A stretch of DNA of 64,000 nt from Rathayibacter sp. VKM Ac-2879 (GTDB lineage Bacteria; Actinomycetota; Actinomycetes; Actinomycetales; Microbacteriaceae), in contig NZ_JADKSO010000002.1 of the NCBI RefSeq assembly GCF_015351245.1, positions 682,001 through 746,000 of the forward strand, given 5' to 3'. Positions within the stretch are counted from its first letter, which is position 1; every line of letters starts with the position of its first letter. Below, in pieces: positions 12,421-22,858 of this stretch. Both the position numbers and the translations under genes were made by a program. The notes below the pieces were generated by a model. It was not told the DNA's origin, did no database searches, and saw nothing but the letters and a program-made list of their open reading frames with translations.

Positions 12421-13500
12421 TCAGCGTGTCGTTCCGAGGCTCTCCTCGACGAGATCGGCGAGGCGACCAGAGCCGTCGCGGACGCCGACGGACGAGGCGC
12501 GGCGGCCCATCTCGGCGCGTCGTGCGGAGTCGCCGAGGAGCGGCAGCAGCCCGCTCTCGACCCAGGTGGGGAGGAAGGCCGCGTCGTCGACGAGCACAGC
12601 GCCTCCTGCCTCGACGACACCGCGCGCGTTGAAGCGCTGCTCGCCGTTGCCGACGGGGTAGGGCACGTAGACGGCGGGGAGGCCGAGTGCGCTGAGCTCG
12701 CTCACCGTCGCCGCTCCCGCGCGAGAGACGGCGAGATCGGCGGCCGAGAGGGCGAGGTCCATCCGGTCGCAGTACGCGAGGAGGTGGTAGCCCGGGATCC
12801 CGGGATCGGAGATCTCGGCCCGGTCACCCGTGATGTGGAGGACCTGGAAGCCGGTGCCCACCAGTGCCGCGGCGCTGGCGTGCACCGTCGCGTTGATCCG
12901 TCGGGCGCCGAGGGAACCGCCCGTGACGAGGAGCGTCGGGCGAGCCGGATCGAGGTCGAAGGCGGCCATCGCCTCGTCACGCGTCGTGGCTCGATCGAGA
13001 GTCGCGATCTCGCGCCGCAGCGGCATGCCGACCACTCGCGCATGCGGGAGCGGAGTGCCCTCGAACGCGACCCCGACGAACGGGGTCGCCCGGGCGCCGA
13101 GACGGTTCGCGAGCCCGGGCCGGGCGTTCGCCTCGTGCACGGTGAAGGGGATGCCGACCCGGCGCGCGGCCAGATAGGCCGGGGCAGCGGCATAGCCGCC
13201 GAATCCGACGACGGCATCGATCCGCCGCTCGCGCAGAGTACGCACGATCCCGTCGATGCTCGAGCGCAGAGCGGCAGGAAACCGCAGCGCGGCAGCGTTC
13301 GGCCTGCGCGGGAAGGGCAGTCGCGGAATGACGGAGAGCTCGTAGCCGCGCAAGGGAACGAGACGCGCCTCCAGGCCCTCCGCGGTGCCCAGCACGAGCA
13401 CCTCGTCGTCGGGGCGGCGGGCGCGCAGCTCGTCGGCCGTCGCGAGCAGCGGATTCACGTGACCGGCGGTTCCTCCGCCGGCGAGCAGATAGCGGGTCAC
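12421..13500 (-). CDS. murG: UDP-GlcNAc transferase, lipid II synthesis
   Basis: 359 residues; adds GlcNAc to lipid I on the inner face of the membrane to make lipid II. The N-terminal GT-B motif LLAGGGTAGHVNPLLA, VVGFGGYAAAPAYLAA near residue 95, VHEANARPGLANRL, and the C-terminal donor-site motifs LVTGGSLGARRIN and VSRAGAATVSELSALGLPAV are intact. The GTG start overlaps the ftsW stop as GTGA, which suggests coupled translation. Confidence 0.97.
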   Translation of the reverse strand: MTRYLLAGGGTAGHVNPLLATADELRARRPDDEVLVLGTAEGLEARLVPLRGYELSVIPRLPFPRRPNAAALRFPAALRSSIDGIVRTLRERRIDAVVGFGGYAAAPAYLAARRVGIPFTVHEANARPGLANRLGARATPFVGVAFEGTPLPHARVVGMPLRREIATLDRATTRDEAMAAFDLDPARPTLLVTGGSLGARRINATVHASAAALVGTGFQVLHITGDRAEISDPGIPGYHLLAYCDRMDLALSAADLAVSRAGAATVSELSALGLPAVYVPYPVGNGEQRFNARGVVEAGGAVLVDDAAFLPTWVESGLLPLLGDSARRAEMGRRASSVGVRDGSGRLADLVEESLGTTR

Positions 13501-14756
13501 TCCGCCGCAGCCTTCCTGGCGCGTCGAGCCGCGGGAGTGCCGGGCAGCGGCGCCGTCTGGGTCCGAGCGAAAGAGAGCACGACGCCGATCGCGACGAGCG
13601 AGCTGAGCAGAGCTGTGCCTCCCGACGAGATCAGGGGCAAGGGGACGCCCAAGACCGGGAGCACCCCCAGCACGACGCCGATGTTCACGAACGCCTGCCC
13701 GATCAACCAGACCATGACCGCGCCCGTACTGATCCGCACGAACGAGTCGGCAGAGGCATGGATGATGCGGAAGAACGCAATGGCGAGGACGACGAACAGG
13801 GCCAGTACGAGGATGGCGCCGATGAGACCGAGCTCTTCGCCGATGATCGCGAAGATGTAGTCGTTGTCGGCCGCGGGGAGCCACGACCACTTCGCCTTCG
13901 AGTTGCCGAGGCCCACTCCGAAGATGCCACCCGATGCCATGGCCCAGGTGCCATGCAGGGGCTGCCAGCACGACGTCTCGTACTGCTCGGTACCGGAGCA
14001 GTCGCCCAGGAACGAGAGGATGCGCGTCATCCGGTTGCTGCTCGTGATCGCGAAGGCCACCGCGCCCACGGCACCGATCAGGACGAGCGGTATCAGGATC
14101 CGCAGGCGGACGTTCGCGTAGAAGAGAGCGGCGACGAAGATGCCGGCCATGATCATCACGGTGCCGAGGTCGCCTCCGGCGAGCACCAGGATCAGCGCGA
14201 TGCCCCCCACCGGGACGACCGGGAGGAGGGCGTGGCGCCAATCCTGCACGCGGCGGAGGCGACGCTCGAGCGTCACCGCCAGCCACAGGACGAGAGCGAG
14301 CTTGAGGATCTCGGACGGCTGCAGCGAGAGACCGCCGAGATCGAGCCAGTTGCGGTTACCGCCGATCTCGGTCCCCAGTGGGGTGAAGACCAGCAGCTGG
14401 AGGAGGCAACCGGCGATCAGCAGCGGGCCTGCCATGCGCTTCCAGAAGGCGATCGGGAAGCGCGACACGATCAGCATCAGCGGGACGCCGAGCACGGCGA
14501 AGATGCCCTGCCGGAGGAAGCCGCCGAACGAGTCTGCGTCCGAGAGGTACGAGGTGACCGAGGAGGACGAGAGCACCATCGTCAGCCCGAAGAGCACGAG
14601 GAAGAGAGTGGTGCCGAACAGCAGATAGAAGTTGGGCGACTCGGAGGCGAACACTCGGGTGAGCACGACCCGCGCGGTGCGTACGCCGCCCTTGTCCTTC
14701 TCGCGCGGCTCAGTGCGAGAGCGACCCCCGAGGCGGCTCGTCGTCGGAGCTGTCAT
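13497..14756 (-). CDS. ftsW: FtsW, septal SEDS glycosyltransferase
   Basis: 419 residues. FtsW polymerises lipid II at the septum together with FtsI. About ten hydrophobic segments of the SEDS fold are visible. The family loop GNRNWLDLGGLSLQPSEILKL near residue 135 carries the PSE signature, and the C-terminal part has VNIGVVLGVLPVLGVPLPLISSGGT. The N-terminal 40 residues are basic. The ATG at 14756 lies inside the murD 3' end (47-base overlap); a later start is possible. In Mycobacterium the gene in this position is ftsW, not rodA, which supports the name. Confidence 0.95.
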   Translation of the reverse strand: MTAPTTSRLGGRSRTEPREKDKGGVRTARVVLTRVFASESPNFYLLFGTTLFLVLFGLTMVLSSSSVTSYLSDADSFGGFLRQGIFAVLGVPLMLIVSRFPIAFWKRMAGPLLIAGCLLQLLVFTPLGTEIGGNRNWLDLGGLSLQPSEILKLALVLWLAVTLERRLRRVQDWRHALLPVVPVGGIALILVLAGGDLGTVMIMAGIFVAALFYANVRLRILIPLVLIGAVGAVAFAITSSNRMTRILSFLGDCSGTEQYETSCWQPLHGTWAMASGGIFGVGLGNSKAKWSWLPAADNDYIFAIIGEELGLIGAILVLALFVVLAIAFFRIIHASADSFVRISTGAVMVWLIGQAFVNIGVVLGVLPVLGVPLPLISSGGTALLSSLVAIGVVLSFARTQTAPLPGTPAARRARKAAAE

Positions 14757-16302
14757 CGGCTCCTCCTCTCAGATACGTCGCCACGGCGGCCGCGAAAGCA
14801 CGGCCCCGATCCGCATAGTCGCGGAACTGGTCCATCGAGGCTGCGGCGGGTGCGAGCAGGACGACGTCGCCCGGACGGGCGAGCACCGCGGCGGCCTCGA
14901 CGGCCGACTGCATCACCGATCCAGTGTCATCCGGGACCACCTCGCTCACGGGGAGCGCGGGCGCGTGTCGTCGGAATGCCTCGAGCAGAGCCGAGCGGTC
15001 GGCTCCGATGACCACGGCGGCCCGCAGGCGGGCGACATGGCCCGCCACGAGGGCGTCGACGTCGACTCCCTTCAGCAGCCCTCCCACGAGCCAGACGACC
15101 GAGGGGTAGGCGCGCAACGAGGCGTCCGCGGCGTGCGGGTTCGTGGCCTTGGAGTCGTCGACCCAGGTCACTCCGGAGCGCTCGGCGACCACCTGGATGC
15201 GGTGGTCGTCGAGCTCGAAGCCGGCCAGCGCCCGACGGATCGCGCCGACCTCGACCCCGCAGGCCCGTGAGAGGGCGGCGGCGGCGAGCACGTTCTGCAC
15301 GATGTGGGGCGCAGCGAGCCGGCGTGCGGCGAGTTCGTCGACGGTGGCGATCTCGAGCGCGCTCGAGCGGCGGTCCTCGAGGAAAGCGCGGTCGCAGAGA
15401 ATCCCGTCGACGATGCCGAAGTCGCTCGGCCCGGGCACCCCGAGGCCGAAGCCGATGGCCCTCGCTCCCTCGACCACCTCCGCGTCGACCACCATCTGCT
15501 CGGTGGCGGCGTCGGACCGGTTGTAGACACAGGCCACCCGGGTCCCCGCGTAGACCTTCGCCTTCGCGGCACGGTAGGCGGCGAAGGAACCGTGCCAGTC
15601 CAGGTGGTCGTCGGCGATGTTGAGACACGCGCTCGCGATCGGCTCGATCGGGCCGAGGTAGTGCAGCTGATAGCTCGAGAGCTCCACGACGAGGACGTCG
15701 AAGCCCTGCGGATCGCGGACCGCGTCGAGGACGGGGACGCCGATGTTGCCACACGGCGCCGCACGCAGCCCTCCCGCCACGAGCATCGTCGCAGCGAGCC
15801 GCACGGTCGTGGTCTTGCCGTTCGTGCCCGTCACCGCCACCCAGTCCGCCGGAGTGCCGTCGGCGCGCACGACCTTGTCGCGCACACGCCACGCCAGCTC
15901 GACGTCGCCCCAGAGGGCGATGCCCGACTCCGAGGCCCACCGCACGATCGGATGGCTCGGCCGGAAACCGGGAGAGACGATCACCAGCTCGGGAGAGAAC
16001 TCCTCCAGCTCCTCCGGCACCGTATCGAGGTTCCGCGCCCGATGAAGCCTCGCTCCGATGACCTCGAGCAGTCGCTCGCGCTCCGCCTCCGCGCGATCGG
16101 CGAGGACGAGCACCTCGGACCCCAGCTCGGTGAGAGTGTCGGCGACCGAGAAGCCGGTGACCCCGAGGCCGAGCACCGCGACCCGGAGACCACGCCAGTC
16201 GGCGTGCCAGCTCCGCAGGCCGTCGAGCCGAGCGGCCACCGCGTCAGCGGAGGAGGCGTCGCGGGCTGCGTCGTCGGGCTCGTGCGGTGCGGGGTCGATC
16301 AT
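14710..16302 (-). CDS. murD: UDP-MurNAc-L-alanine--D-glutamate ligase
   Basis: 530 residues; adds D-Glu to UDP-MurNAc-L-Ala. After a 30-residue extension the core starts with [18 protein letters not shown]. The ATP loop [53 protein letters not shown] and the final domain are present. The ATG at 16302 overlaps the mraY stop (ATGA). The acidic C-terminal tail ([12 protein letters not shown]) overlaps the start of ftsW. It is longer than the ~450 residues of enterobacterial MurD, as is common in actinobacteria. Confidence 0.97.
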   Translation of the reverse strand: MIDPAPHEPDDAARDASSADAVAARLDGLRSWHADWRGLRVAVLGLGVTGFSVADTLTELGSEVLVLADRAEAERERLLEVIGARLHRARNLDTVPEELEEFSPELVIVSPGFRPSHPIVRWASESGIALWGDVELAWRVRDKVVRADGTPADWVAVTGTNGKTTTVRLAATMLVAGGLRAAPCGNIGVPVLDAVRDPQGFDVLVVELSSYQLHYLGPIEPIASACLNIADDHLDWHGSFAAYRAAKAKVYAGTRVACVYNRSDAATEQMVVDAEVVEGARAIGFGLGVPGPSDFGIVDGILCDRAFLEDRRSSALEIATVDELAARRLAAPHIVQNVLAAAALSRACGVEVGAIRRALAGFELDDHRIQVVAERSGVTWVDDSKATNPHAADASLRAYPSVVWLVGGLLKGVDVDALVAGHVARLRAAVVIGADRSALLEAFRRHAPALPVSEVVPDDTGSVMQSAVEAAAVLARPGDVVLLAPAAASMDQFRDYADRGRAFAAAVATYLRGGADDSSDDEPPRGSLSH

Positions 16303-17393
16303 GCCAGGGAGAGCCATTCGAGGTAGAAGAGCCCGACGCCGGCCGCGACGAAGATGCCGGCGATGATCCAGAAGCGGACCACGACCGTGATTTCGGCCCA
16401 ACCCTTGAGCTCGAAGTGGTGGTGGAGCGGGCTCATGAGGAAGATGCGCTTGCCACGCGTGAGCTTGAAGTAGATCCGCTGCACGATGACCGAGCCGGTC
16501 ACTATCACGAACAGGCCGCCGATGAGGATGACGAGCAGCTCGGTGCGGGTGAGGATGGCAAGCGCGGCAAGGGCTCCACCGAGACCGAGCGAGCCGGTGT
16601 CGCCCATGAAGATCTGCGCCGGCGAGGTGTTCCACCACAGGAATCCGACCAGGGCGCCCGAGACCGCGGCCGCGATGATCGCGAGATCGAACGGATCGCT
16701 CACCTGGTAGCACTTGTCGACGACCTCGGGATTGAGGTGCTGGTCGAAGCACCACTGGCTCGACTGCCAGAAACCGATGATGACATAGGAGCCGATCGCG
16801 AGGATCGACGAGCCTGTGGCGAGGCCATCGAGGCCGTCGGCGACGTTGACGCCGTTGGAGGTGCTCGTGACGATGATGCAGATCCAGAGCACGAAGAGGC
16901 CGATGCCGATCCAGCCGAGTGTCGCGAAGTCGAACGGCAGGTCGCGGATGAAGGAGATCGACGTCGAGGCGGGCGCGAGGCCGTTGGAGTCGCGCACCAT
17001 GATCGCGATCACCGCGAAGGCCGCCGCGACGATGACCTGGCCGGCCACCTTCGCCCAGCCGCCGAGCCCGAGGCTGCGCTGATTGCGCGTCTTGAGGAAG
17101 TCATCGACGAAGCCGACGAGACCGAGCCCGACCATCATGAACAGCACCAGCAGGGCCGAGGGCGCGATCGCGCGATTGCCGAACAGCATCCCGAGGAAGT
17201 AGCCCACGACGCTGCCGAGGATGATGACGATGCCGCCCATCGTCGCCGTGCCGTGCTTGACGTGGTGCGACTTCGGCCCGTCCTCGCGGATGAACTGGCC
17301 CCACTGCAGGCGGTGGAAGAGACGGATGAACAGGGGCGTCATCAAGAGGGTGAAGGCCCCCGAGAACGCGCCGGCGAACAGGAGCGCCCTCAT
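16299..17393 (-). CDS. mraY: Phospho-MurNAc-pentapeptide translocase (lipid I synthase)
   Basis: 364 residues, about ten membrane helices. MraY moves phospho-MurNAc-pentapeptide onto undecaprenyl phosphate. Family motifs: [29 protein letters not shown] (catalytic Asp pair), [30 protein letters not shown] and the His-rich [13 protein letters not shown]. The ATG overlaps the murF stop as ATGA. The stop in turn overlaps the murD start. Confidence 0.98.
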   Translation of the reverse strand: MRALLFAGAFSGAFTLLMTPLFIRLFHRLQWGQFIREDGPKSHHVKHGTATMGGIVIILGSVVGYFLGMLFGNRAIAPSALLVLFMMVGLGLVGFVDDFLKTRNQRSLGLGGWAKVAGQVIVAAAFAVIAIMVRDSNGLAPASTSISFIRDLPFDFATLGWIGIGLFVLWICIIVTSTSNGVNVADGLDGLATGSSILAIGSYVIIGFWQSSQWCFDQHLNPEVVDKCYQVSDPFDLAIIAAAVSGALVGFLWWNTSPAQIFMGDTGSLGLGGALAALAILTRTELLVILIGGLFVIVTGSVIVQRIYFKLTRGKRIFLMSPLHHHFELKGWAEITVVVRFWIIAGIFVAAGVGLFYLEWLSLA

Positions 17394-18814
17394 CGGTGAC
17401 GCTCCCCGAGCCGCTCGGCCAGGAACCGCAGACCTGCCGCGTTCGACGACTTGACGAGCACCGTGTCGCCCGGGCGCACATAGCCCTCGAGGAACTCGTA
17501 GGCGTCGTCCGCCGACTCCGCGAAGACGGACTCGCCGCTCCACGACCCCTCGCGCTCGGCGGCGACGTGGATGCGCCGTGCGCCCGCTCCGACAACGACG
17601 ATCTGGCCGATGTTCAGCCGCACCGCGAGCAGGCCCACGCGCTCGTGCTCCTCGTCGGCCCACTCCCCCAGCTCGCTCATCTCGCCGAGGACGGCGACCG
17701 TGCGACCGCCCGGCCGGGCGATCTGCGCGAGGGTGCGGAGTGCGGCCGCAGTGGAGTCCGGGCTCGCGTTGTAGGCGTCGTTGATGACCGACACTTCGGG
17801 GCCGCCGAGCACCTCCATGCGCCCGCGTTCGGCGAGCGTCACGGTCGAGAGTGCGGCGATGATCTCGTCCAGCCGCACCCCGAGGGCGAGGGCGGAGGCC
17901 GTCGCCGCGAGCGCATTCATCACGTGGTGCTCGCCGAGCACCCGAAGCAGGAGCTCCGCGCGAGCGGCCTCGCGGCCCTCTCCCTCCCGTACCTCGATGA
18001 CGAAACGCGTACCCTCGGCGGAGGAGTCGATGTCGACGGCGCGGACGTCGGCTCGGTCGCCGCGTCCGAACCAGATGACGCGGGCCGCCGTCTTGTCGGC
18101 CATGGAGGCGACGCGACCGTCGTCGACGTTGAGGATCGCGATGTCGTCGGCGGTGAGGTCGGCGACCATCTCCGTCTTCGCCTCGAGAGTGCGCTCGATG
18201 CCGCCGAAACCGCCCGCGTGCGCGAGGCCGACGGCAAGGACGACGCCGATGTCGGGCTTCGCCATCCGCACGAGGCGCCGGATCTCGCCGACGGCGCTCG
18301 CTCCCATCTCGGCGACGAGGAACCGCGTGGTCTCGCCGACCTGGAGCATCGTGATCGGCGCGCCGACCTCGTTGTTGAAGGAGCCGCGCGGGGCGACGGT
18401 CTCGCCGACGCGCTCGAGCACGGTGCGAAGCAGGTTCTTGGTGGTGGTCTTGCCGTTCGAGCCGGTGATCCCGACGACGCGCAGCGGGCCGCGCTCGCGG
18501 GCGAGGCGGACGACCTCGGTGGCGAGGGCTCCGAGCGCCTCCACCGAGTCGTCGACGACGATCTGAGGCACGTCGAGGTCGAGAGGCCGCTCGACGATGA
18601 GCAGGGCAGCGCCCCGCTCGATGGCCGCCGGCGCGAAGAGGTGGCCGTCCGTGTGCTCGCCACGCTTCGCGACGAAGACGCCTCCTGGCACGATCTCGCG
18701 GGAGTCGGTCTCGGTCACACCGTCGATGACCGTCGAGGCGTTCGCGGACGATCCGGCGAGGTGCAGTCGGCCCGAGACGGCGGCGGCGATCTCGGTGAGG
18801 GTGAGCGCGATCAT
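17390..18814 (-). CDS. murF: UDP-MurNAc-tripeptide--D-Ala-D-Ala ligase
   Basis: 474 residues; attaches D-Ala-D-Ala to complete the precursor pentapeptide. [20 protein letters not shown] is the N-terminal UDP-binding region. [18 protein letters not shown] is the ATP loop, followed by [12 protein letters not shown] and [13 protein letters not shown], and [17 protein letters not shown] is the MurF C-terminal signature. The ATG directly abuts the murE stop, with no gap. Confidence 0.98.
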   Translation of the reverse strand: MIALTLTEIAAAVSGRLHLAGSSANASTVIDGVTETDSREIVPGGVFVAKRGEHTDGHLFAPAAIERGAALLIVERPLDLDVPQIVVDDSVEALGALATEVVRLARERGPLRVVGITGSNGKTTTKNLLRTVLERVGETVAPRGSFNNEVGAPITMLQVGETTRFLVAEMGASAVGEIRRLVRMAKPDIGVVLAVGLAHAGGFGGIERTLEAKTEMVADLTADDIAILNVDDGRVASMADKTAARVIWFGRGDRADVRAVDIDSSAEGTRFVIEVREGEGREAARAELLLRVLGEHHVMNALAATASALALGVRLDEIIAALSTVTLAERGRMEVLGGPEVSVINDAYNASPDSTAAALRTLAQIARPGGRTVAVLGEMSELGEWADEEHERVGLLAVRLNIGQIVVVGAGARRIHVAAEREGSWSGESVFAESADDAYEFLEGYVRPGDTVLVKSSNAAGLRFLAERLGERHR

Positions 18815-20437
18815 CTAGAGCCAGCCTGCCTCGCGCAGGGCCTGCCGGACGTCGTCTCTGGCCGAATACGGCATGTGCACTCCTGCGATCTCCTGGTAGT
18901 CCTCGTGGCCAGGTCCGGCGTAGAGGATCGAATCCCCCTCGCGCGCGAGCGCGATGGCGGTGCGGACGGCCGCTCGGGGGTCGGGGACCTCGTGGATCTC
19001 CCGATCGGGAACGGCGGCGGTGGCGGCCTGGACGAGGACGGCACGGATACCGGCTGGGTTCTCCCAACGCGGGTGAAAGTCGGTGACGACGACGACGTCG
19101 GCGAGGCGGGCCGCTATGGCGCCCATGTCGGCGCGTTTCGTCGGGTCGCGGTCGCCATCGGCGCCGAACACCATGAGGAGGCGTCCGGGCGTCAGGGCTC
19201 GCAGCGCCTCGAGCGCGTTCTGGAACGCGTCGGGGGTGTGGCCGTAGTCGACGTAGAAGCGAGGCCCCCGCTCCCCCGAGACGAGTTCGGCGCGACCCGG
19301 GATGTAGACGTCGAGTCGACTCTCCTCGAGCGCGTGCGCGATGGCGTCGAGGTCGTATCCCGACTCGACCAGCATGACGATCGCGAGCGCGGCGTTGGCG
19401 GCCATATACCAGCCGATGAGCGAGACCGTGACATGGATCGAGCGGCTCTCGGGCCCGTCGAGGCGGAAGGTCGTGCTGTCGGCGGTCGCCTCGACGACCG
19501 TCATCGACCAGTCGGCGGGAGTCTCGGGGGCGACCCCGACGATGGGCGAGCTCGCCAACGTCGCGATCGGGAGGCGGCTGCGCTCGGCGAGCCGGCGGCC
19601 CCACACGCTGTCCACGGTGACGACTCCGCGCCGAGCGCGCTCGGGTTCGAACAGCTCCGCCTTCGCGTCGAAGTACTCGTCCATGTCGGCGTAGTCGTCG
19701 AGGTGGTCGTGGCTGAGATTGGTGAACCCCACGACGTCGAACACGAGCCCGTCGACGCGGTGCCTCGTCAGCGCCTGCGCCGACACTTCGATCGAGACGG
19801 CACGCACCGCCGACTCGCGCATGCGGGCCAGCAGACCGTGCAGCTCGCTGGCCTCGGGAGTGGTGAGCGAGCTGACCACGGCGAGGTCGCCGATGCGACG
19901 CTCGGCCGTCGAGCTGAGCCCGGAGACCACGCCGAGACGACGGAGGAGGGCGTCCAGGATGTAGACGACACTCGTCTTCCCGTTCGTGCCAGTGACGCCG
20001 AACAGCGTCGGCACGTCCTCGCGAGTCCGGTGGATCCACGCTGCCACGTCGCCCAGGGCGGCGCGGGGGTCGGGGGTCACCAGCACCGGCAGGCCACTCG
20101 CTGCGGCGAGTCCGGCGCCCGCGGGGTCGGTGAGCACGGCGACCGCTCCGGAGGCGCCCGCCGCCTCGGCGAAGGCCGCCCCGTGCGCGCGCCGGCCCGC
20201 CACGCCGACGTAGAGGTCGCCCGCCTCGACCTGGTGCGAGTCGAGCGTGACCCCGCTCACTTCGACGCCCTCAGCGCCGCGGACAGGCCCGAACGAGAAC
20301 TCGGCGATCAGCTGCGAGAGCGACCTCGGGACGGGATGTTCGGGACGAAGGGAGGACGGCGGGCGAGTGTCGTGCAAAGCCCGCTCTTTCTCTCGTGCTG
20401 GTGCGTATCGGAGGTCTGTCTCGGGGTGGGTCACCAC
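18815..20437 (-). CDS. murE: UDP-MurNAc-tripeptide synthetase MurE, atypical third-residue motif
   Basis: 540 residues; adds the diamino acid at position 3 of the stem peptide. Mur ligase marks are intact: [50 protein letters not shown], and [15 protein letters not shown]. The region that in meso-DAP enzymes reads DDNPRTEEP is here DFHPRWENP, so the DNPR motif that senses meso-DAP is changed, and the conserved KGHEDYQ is PGHEDYQ. The substrate may therefore be another diamino acid, as is known for Microbacteriaceae walls that carry diaminobutyrate, ornithine or lysine. It starts with GTGGTG overlapping the ftsI TGA. Confidence 0.95.
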   Translation of the reverse strand: MVTHPETDLRYAPAREKERALHDTRPPSSLRPEHPVPRSLSQLIAEFSFGPVRGAEGVEVSGVTLDSHQVEAGDLYVGVAGRRAHGAAFAEAAGASGAVAVLTDPAGAGLAAASGLPVLVTPDPRAALGDVAAWIHRTREDVPTLFGVTGTNGKTSVVYILDALLRRLGVVSGLSSTAERRIGDLAVVSSLTTPEASELHGLLARMRESAVRAVSIEVSAQALTRHRVDGLVFDVVGFTNLSHDHLDDYADMDEYFDAKAELFEPERARRGVVTVDSVWGRRLAERSRLPIATLASSPIVGVAPETPADWSMTVVEATADSTTFRLDGPESRSIHVTVSLIGWYMAANAALAIVMLVESGYDLDAIAHALEESRLDVYIPGRAELVSGERGPRFYVDYGHTPDAFQNALEALRALTPGRLLMVFGADGDRDPTKRADMGAIAARLADVVVVTDFHPRWENPAGIRAVLVQAATAAVPDREIHEVPDPRAAVRTAIALAREGDSILYAGPGHEDYQEIAGVHMPYSARDDVRQALREAGWL

Positions 20438-22203
20438 GTGGTGGGGTACTCCACCGGAGGCACCGTCGACGGCTCCACCCGGTTGGACTTGAGCACCTGC
20501 GTCATGACCTGTTGGAAGACCGGAGCCGTCGCCTGGGACGTGTTCATCTTAACCGGATCGGCGATGGTGACCGTCACGACGTACTGCGGGTCCTCCGCCG
20601 GAGCGAGTCCGGCGAGCGAGACGGTGTAGCTCGTCGAGTACCCGCCTTTGCCGTCCGGCTGCTGCGCCGTACCCGTCTTCGTGGCGATGTTGTACCCGTC
20701 GACGTGGATGTACGGGGCGAGCCAGCCCTGGTTGTAGTGGGTCTGCAGCATGTCGACGACCTGCTTCGCTGCCGAGCTCGAGACGACCTGCGTGCCGGTC
20801 GAGTCGGGCACGTCGACCACGGTGCCGTCGGCCATGGTGCAGCCGGTCATGAGCTGCGCCGGAAGCCTCAGGCCGCCATTGCCGAGGGCCTGGTACGCGC
20901 TCGCGACCTGGATCGCGGTGGTCGAGACTCCCTGGCCGAACATCGTCGTGTAGTTGGTCTGGCTGTCCCAGTCTTTGTCGTTCGCGAGCTGCCCGCCGTC
21001 TTCGCCGGGGAAGCCTGTTGTCGTCGCCGTGCCGATGCCGAACTTCTGCAGGTAGTCGTAACGGGTCTCGGGAGACAGGCGCGAGCCGAGCATCGAGATG
21101 CCGACGTTGCTCGAGTCCTTGAGGATGCCGGTGAGGGTGTAGTTCGTGGGCGTGTGCGAGAAGTCGTCGGCGAAGGAGGCGCCATCCTTGTCGAAGGTGT
21201 CGGGCACGACCACTTGGGTCGTCGGTCCGGCCTGGCCCTGGTCGATCAGCATCGCGGCGGTGAGCGCCTTGAACGTGGAGCCGGGCTCGAAGGGGGCGCG
21301 GAACGCCCGCGAGCTCCGATCGGCGGAGGCGCTCGCCTCGACGTCGTTCGGGTCGACGGTGGGCGTCTCGGCGACCGTGAGCAGCTTGCCGGTCTTGACT
21401 TCCTGGACCACGACGATCCCGTAGCTGCCGCCGACCTCGGCCACGCGCTTCGAGAGAACCTGCTGGGCGTAGTACTGCAGGTCGCTGTCGATGGTCAGGT
21501 GGAGGGTGCCGCCGTCGACCGCGGGGGTCTCGGTGACGGTGCTCCCGGGGATCCGCACGTAGTCGGCGCTCCGCTCGTAGCTCTCGGAGCCGTTGGTTCC
21601 TGCGAGGCATCGGTTCTCGGCGTACTCCATCCCCTCCTGTGCGTTGCCGTCGGCCCCGACGTAGCCGATCAGGTTGCCGGCGACGGCGCCGTTCGGGTAG
21701 GTGCGGCCCTGCTGGGTCTCGAAGTACGCCCACGGGATGTCGAGGGCGACGAGCTTCTGATAGGCGGCGAGGTCGAGGCCGTGGGCGAGGACGAGGTAGT
21801 TCGCTTTCGGGTCCTTCGCCACGGCGTCGGCGACCGCTGAGGTGATCTGGTCGATGCTCTGGCCGGTGATCGCGCCGATCTCGGAGGCGGCCTGCTGCAC
21901 GCTCACCACGACCTTCTGCCCGTCCGCTTGTACGCGGGTGAACTCGGCGACGTTCTTGGGCGAGGTGGTGAGGGTGTAGCGCGTGGTCGTGTCCGCGAGG
22001 ACCGTGCCGGCGCGGTCGACGATCTGTCCGCGCGTACCGTCGGTGGTGACGCTGCTCGACTGGTTGAGCGCCGCATCCGCGGTCAGCTCGCTCGCCCGGA
22101 CGACCTGGATGTCGACCAGCTTGCCGATGAAGAGACCGACGACGGCGAGGATGATGACGAAGGTGACGGCGGTGCGTCGCCTGTTCGAGCGGTGCTGTCT
22201 CAC
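20431..22203 (-). CDS. ftsI: Septal class B penicillin-binding protein FtsI (PBP3)
   Basis: 590 residues from a GTG at 22203. A short basic cytoplasmic tail (RQHRSNRRRT) and one membrane helix (VTFVIILAVVGLFIGKLV) precede the PBP dimerisation domain (GTRGQIVDRAGTVLA). The transpeptidase domain shows the three active-site motifs: PGSTFKALTA (SxxK), DSSNVGISML (SxN) and TKTGTAQQPDG (KTG). It cross-links septal peptidoglycan with FtsW as partner. AAGGA lies about 11 bases before the GTG; an ATG at 22347 would overlap the ftsL gene and give an unusual Pro/Arg-rich extension. Confidence 0.94.
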   Translation of the reverse strand: MRQHRSNRRRTAVTFVIILAVVGLFIGKLVDIQVVRASELTADAALNQSSSVTTDGTRGQIVDRAGTVLADTTTRYTLTTSPKNVAEFTRVQADGQKVVVSVQQAASEIGAITGQSIDQITSAVADAVAKDPKANYLVLAHGLDLAAYQKLVALDIPWAYFETQQGRTYPNGAVAGNLIGYVGADGNAQEGMEYAENRCLAGTNGSESYERSADYVRIPGSTVTETPAVDGGTLHLTIDSDLQYYAQQVLSKRVAEVGGSYGIVVVQEVKTGKLLTVAETPTVDPNDVEASASADRSSRAFRAPFEPGSTFKALTAAMLIDQGQAGPTTQVVVPDTFDKDGASFADDFSHTPTNYTLTGILKDSSNVGISMLGSRLSPETRYDYLQKFGIGTATTTGFPGEDGGQLANDKDWDSQTNYTTMFGQGVSTTAIQVASAYQALGNGGLRLPAQLMTGCTMADGTVVDVPDSTGTQVVSSSAAKQVVDMLQTHYNQGWLAPYIHVDGYNIATKTGTAQQPDGKGGYSTSYTVSLAGLAPAEDPQYVVTVTIADPVKMNTSQATAPVFQQVMTQVLKSNRVEPSTVPPVEYPTTW

Positions 22204-22288
22204 TGGCGGCGGTGTCCTTCTTGCTCCGGGCGGCCGGGCCGCCGTTCGTCGTGTCCGGATGGTCGTCGGGCGAGCCCGACCAGGAGGG

Positions 22289-22858
22289 TCAGTGGGTGAT
22301 CGGAGCGGGCAGCTCGCCCTGCAACGGTACGGCGGCGGACGCGTCACCCGCGGAGGACGCGCTCGCGTCCTGCGAGCCGCCGGCAGCCGCCGCTCCGGTC
22401 ACGTTCGGGACGAGCGGGGTAGACGCGTCCGGTGCGACCTCGCTCCCGGAGGCGGCGCCAGGGTCGCCCAGGACCGCTCCGTCGGAGAGACGGAGGTAGA
22501 CGGGCGCGGTGTTCGCCACCATCCCGAGACCCTGCGCCGCGGTGGCCAGGTTGTGCGGCGAGCTGAGGCTGTCGACCGCGTCTTGCTTCTCGGCGTTGCT
22601 GCGGAGGAGTGTCTTCTGCTCGGTCTGCAGGTCCGAGATCTGGTAGGCGCCCTGCGAGAGCCCGACGCTCACCAGGAGCTGCACGACGATGATCGCGAAC
22701 AGTCCTGCCACGGCGACGATCCCGCGCACCAGCTGGGGACGCGAGGTGCGCTGCGGTGCCGGCACCGCAGCGATATGCGGCCGCGGAGTCGCCTCCTCGG
22801 GGCGCGCGCGTCGGGCGGTGTCGATGACGGCGGGGTCGATGACGGCGGTGGCGCTCAT
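22289..22858 (-). CDS. ftsL: FtsL-like divisome protein with long C-terminal tail
   Basis: 189 residues. One membrane helix ([15 protein letters not shown], near residue 60) is followed by a short coiled coil ([21 protein letters not shown]) of the FtsL/FtsB type that joins FtsQ and Fts[18 protein letters not shown] follows, then an Ala/Ser/Pro/Gly-rich tail of about 55 residues predicted outside the membrane. Its place between rsmH and ftsI is the usual place of ftsL, and the ATG overlaps the rsmH stop as ATGA. The family is very divergent, so position is the main support. Confidence 0.82.
   Translation of the reverse strand: MSATAVIDPAVIDTARRARPEEATPRPHIAAVPAPQRTSRPQLVRGIVAVAGLFAIIVVQLLVSVGLSQGAYQISDLQTEQKTLLRSNAEKQDAVDSLSSPHNLATAAQGLGMVANTAPVYLRLSDGAVLGDPGAASGSEVAPDASTPLVPNVTGAAAAGGSQDASASSAGDASAAVPLQGELPAPITH

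Noticed and set aside
10849-13860. 1003-codon open frame on the plus strand opposite ftsQ, murC, murG and ftsW
   Set aside because: Crosses four certain genes and their promoter gap; explained by codon bias on the other strand.
17396-20629. 1077-codon open frame on the plus strand opposite murF and murE
   Set aside because: Antisense to two certain Mur ligases; repetitive Arg/Asp/Gly/Val composition typical of a shadow frame.
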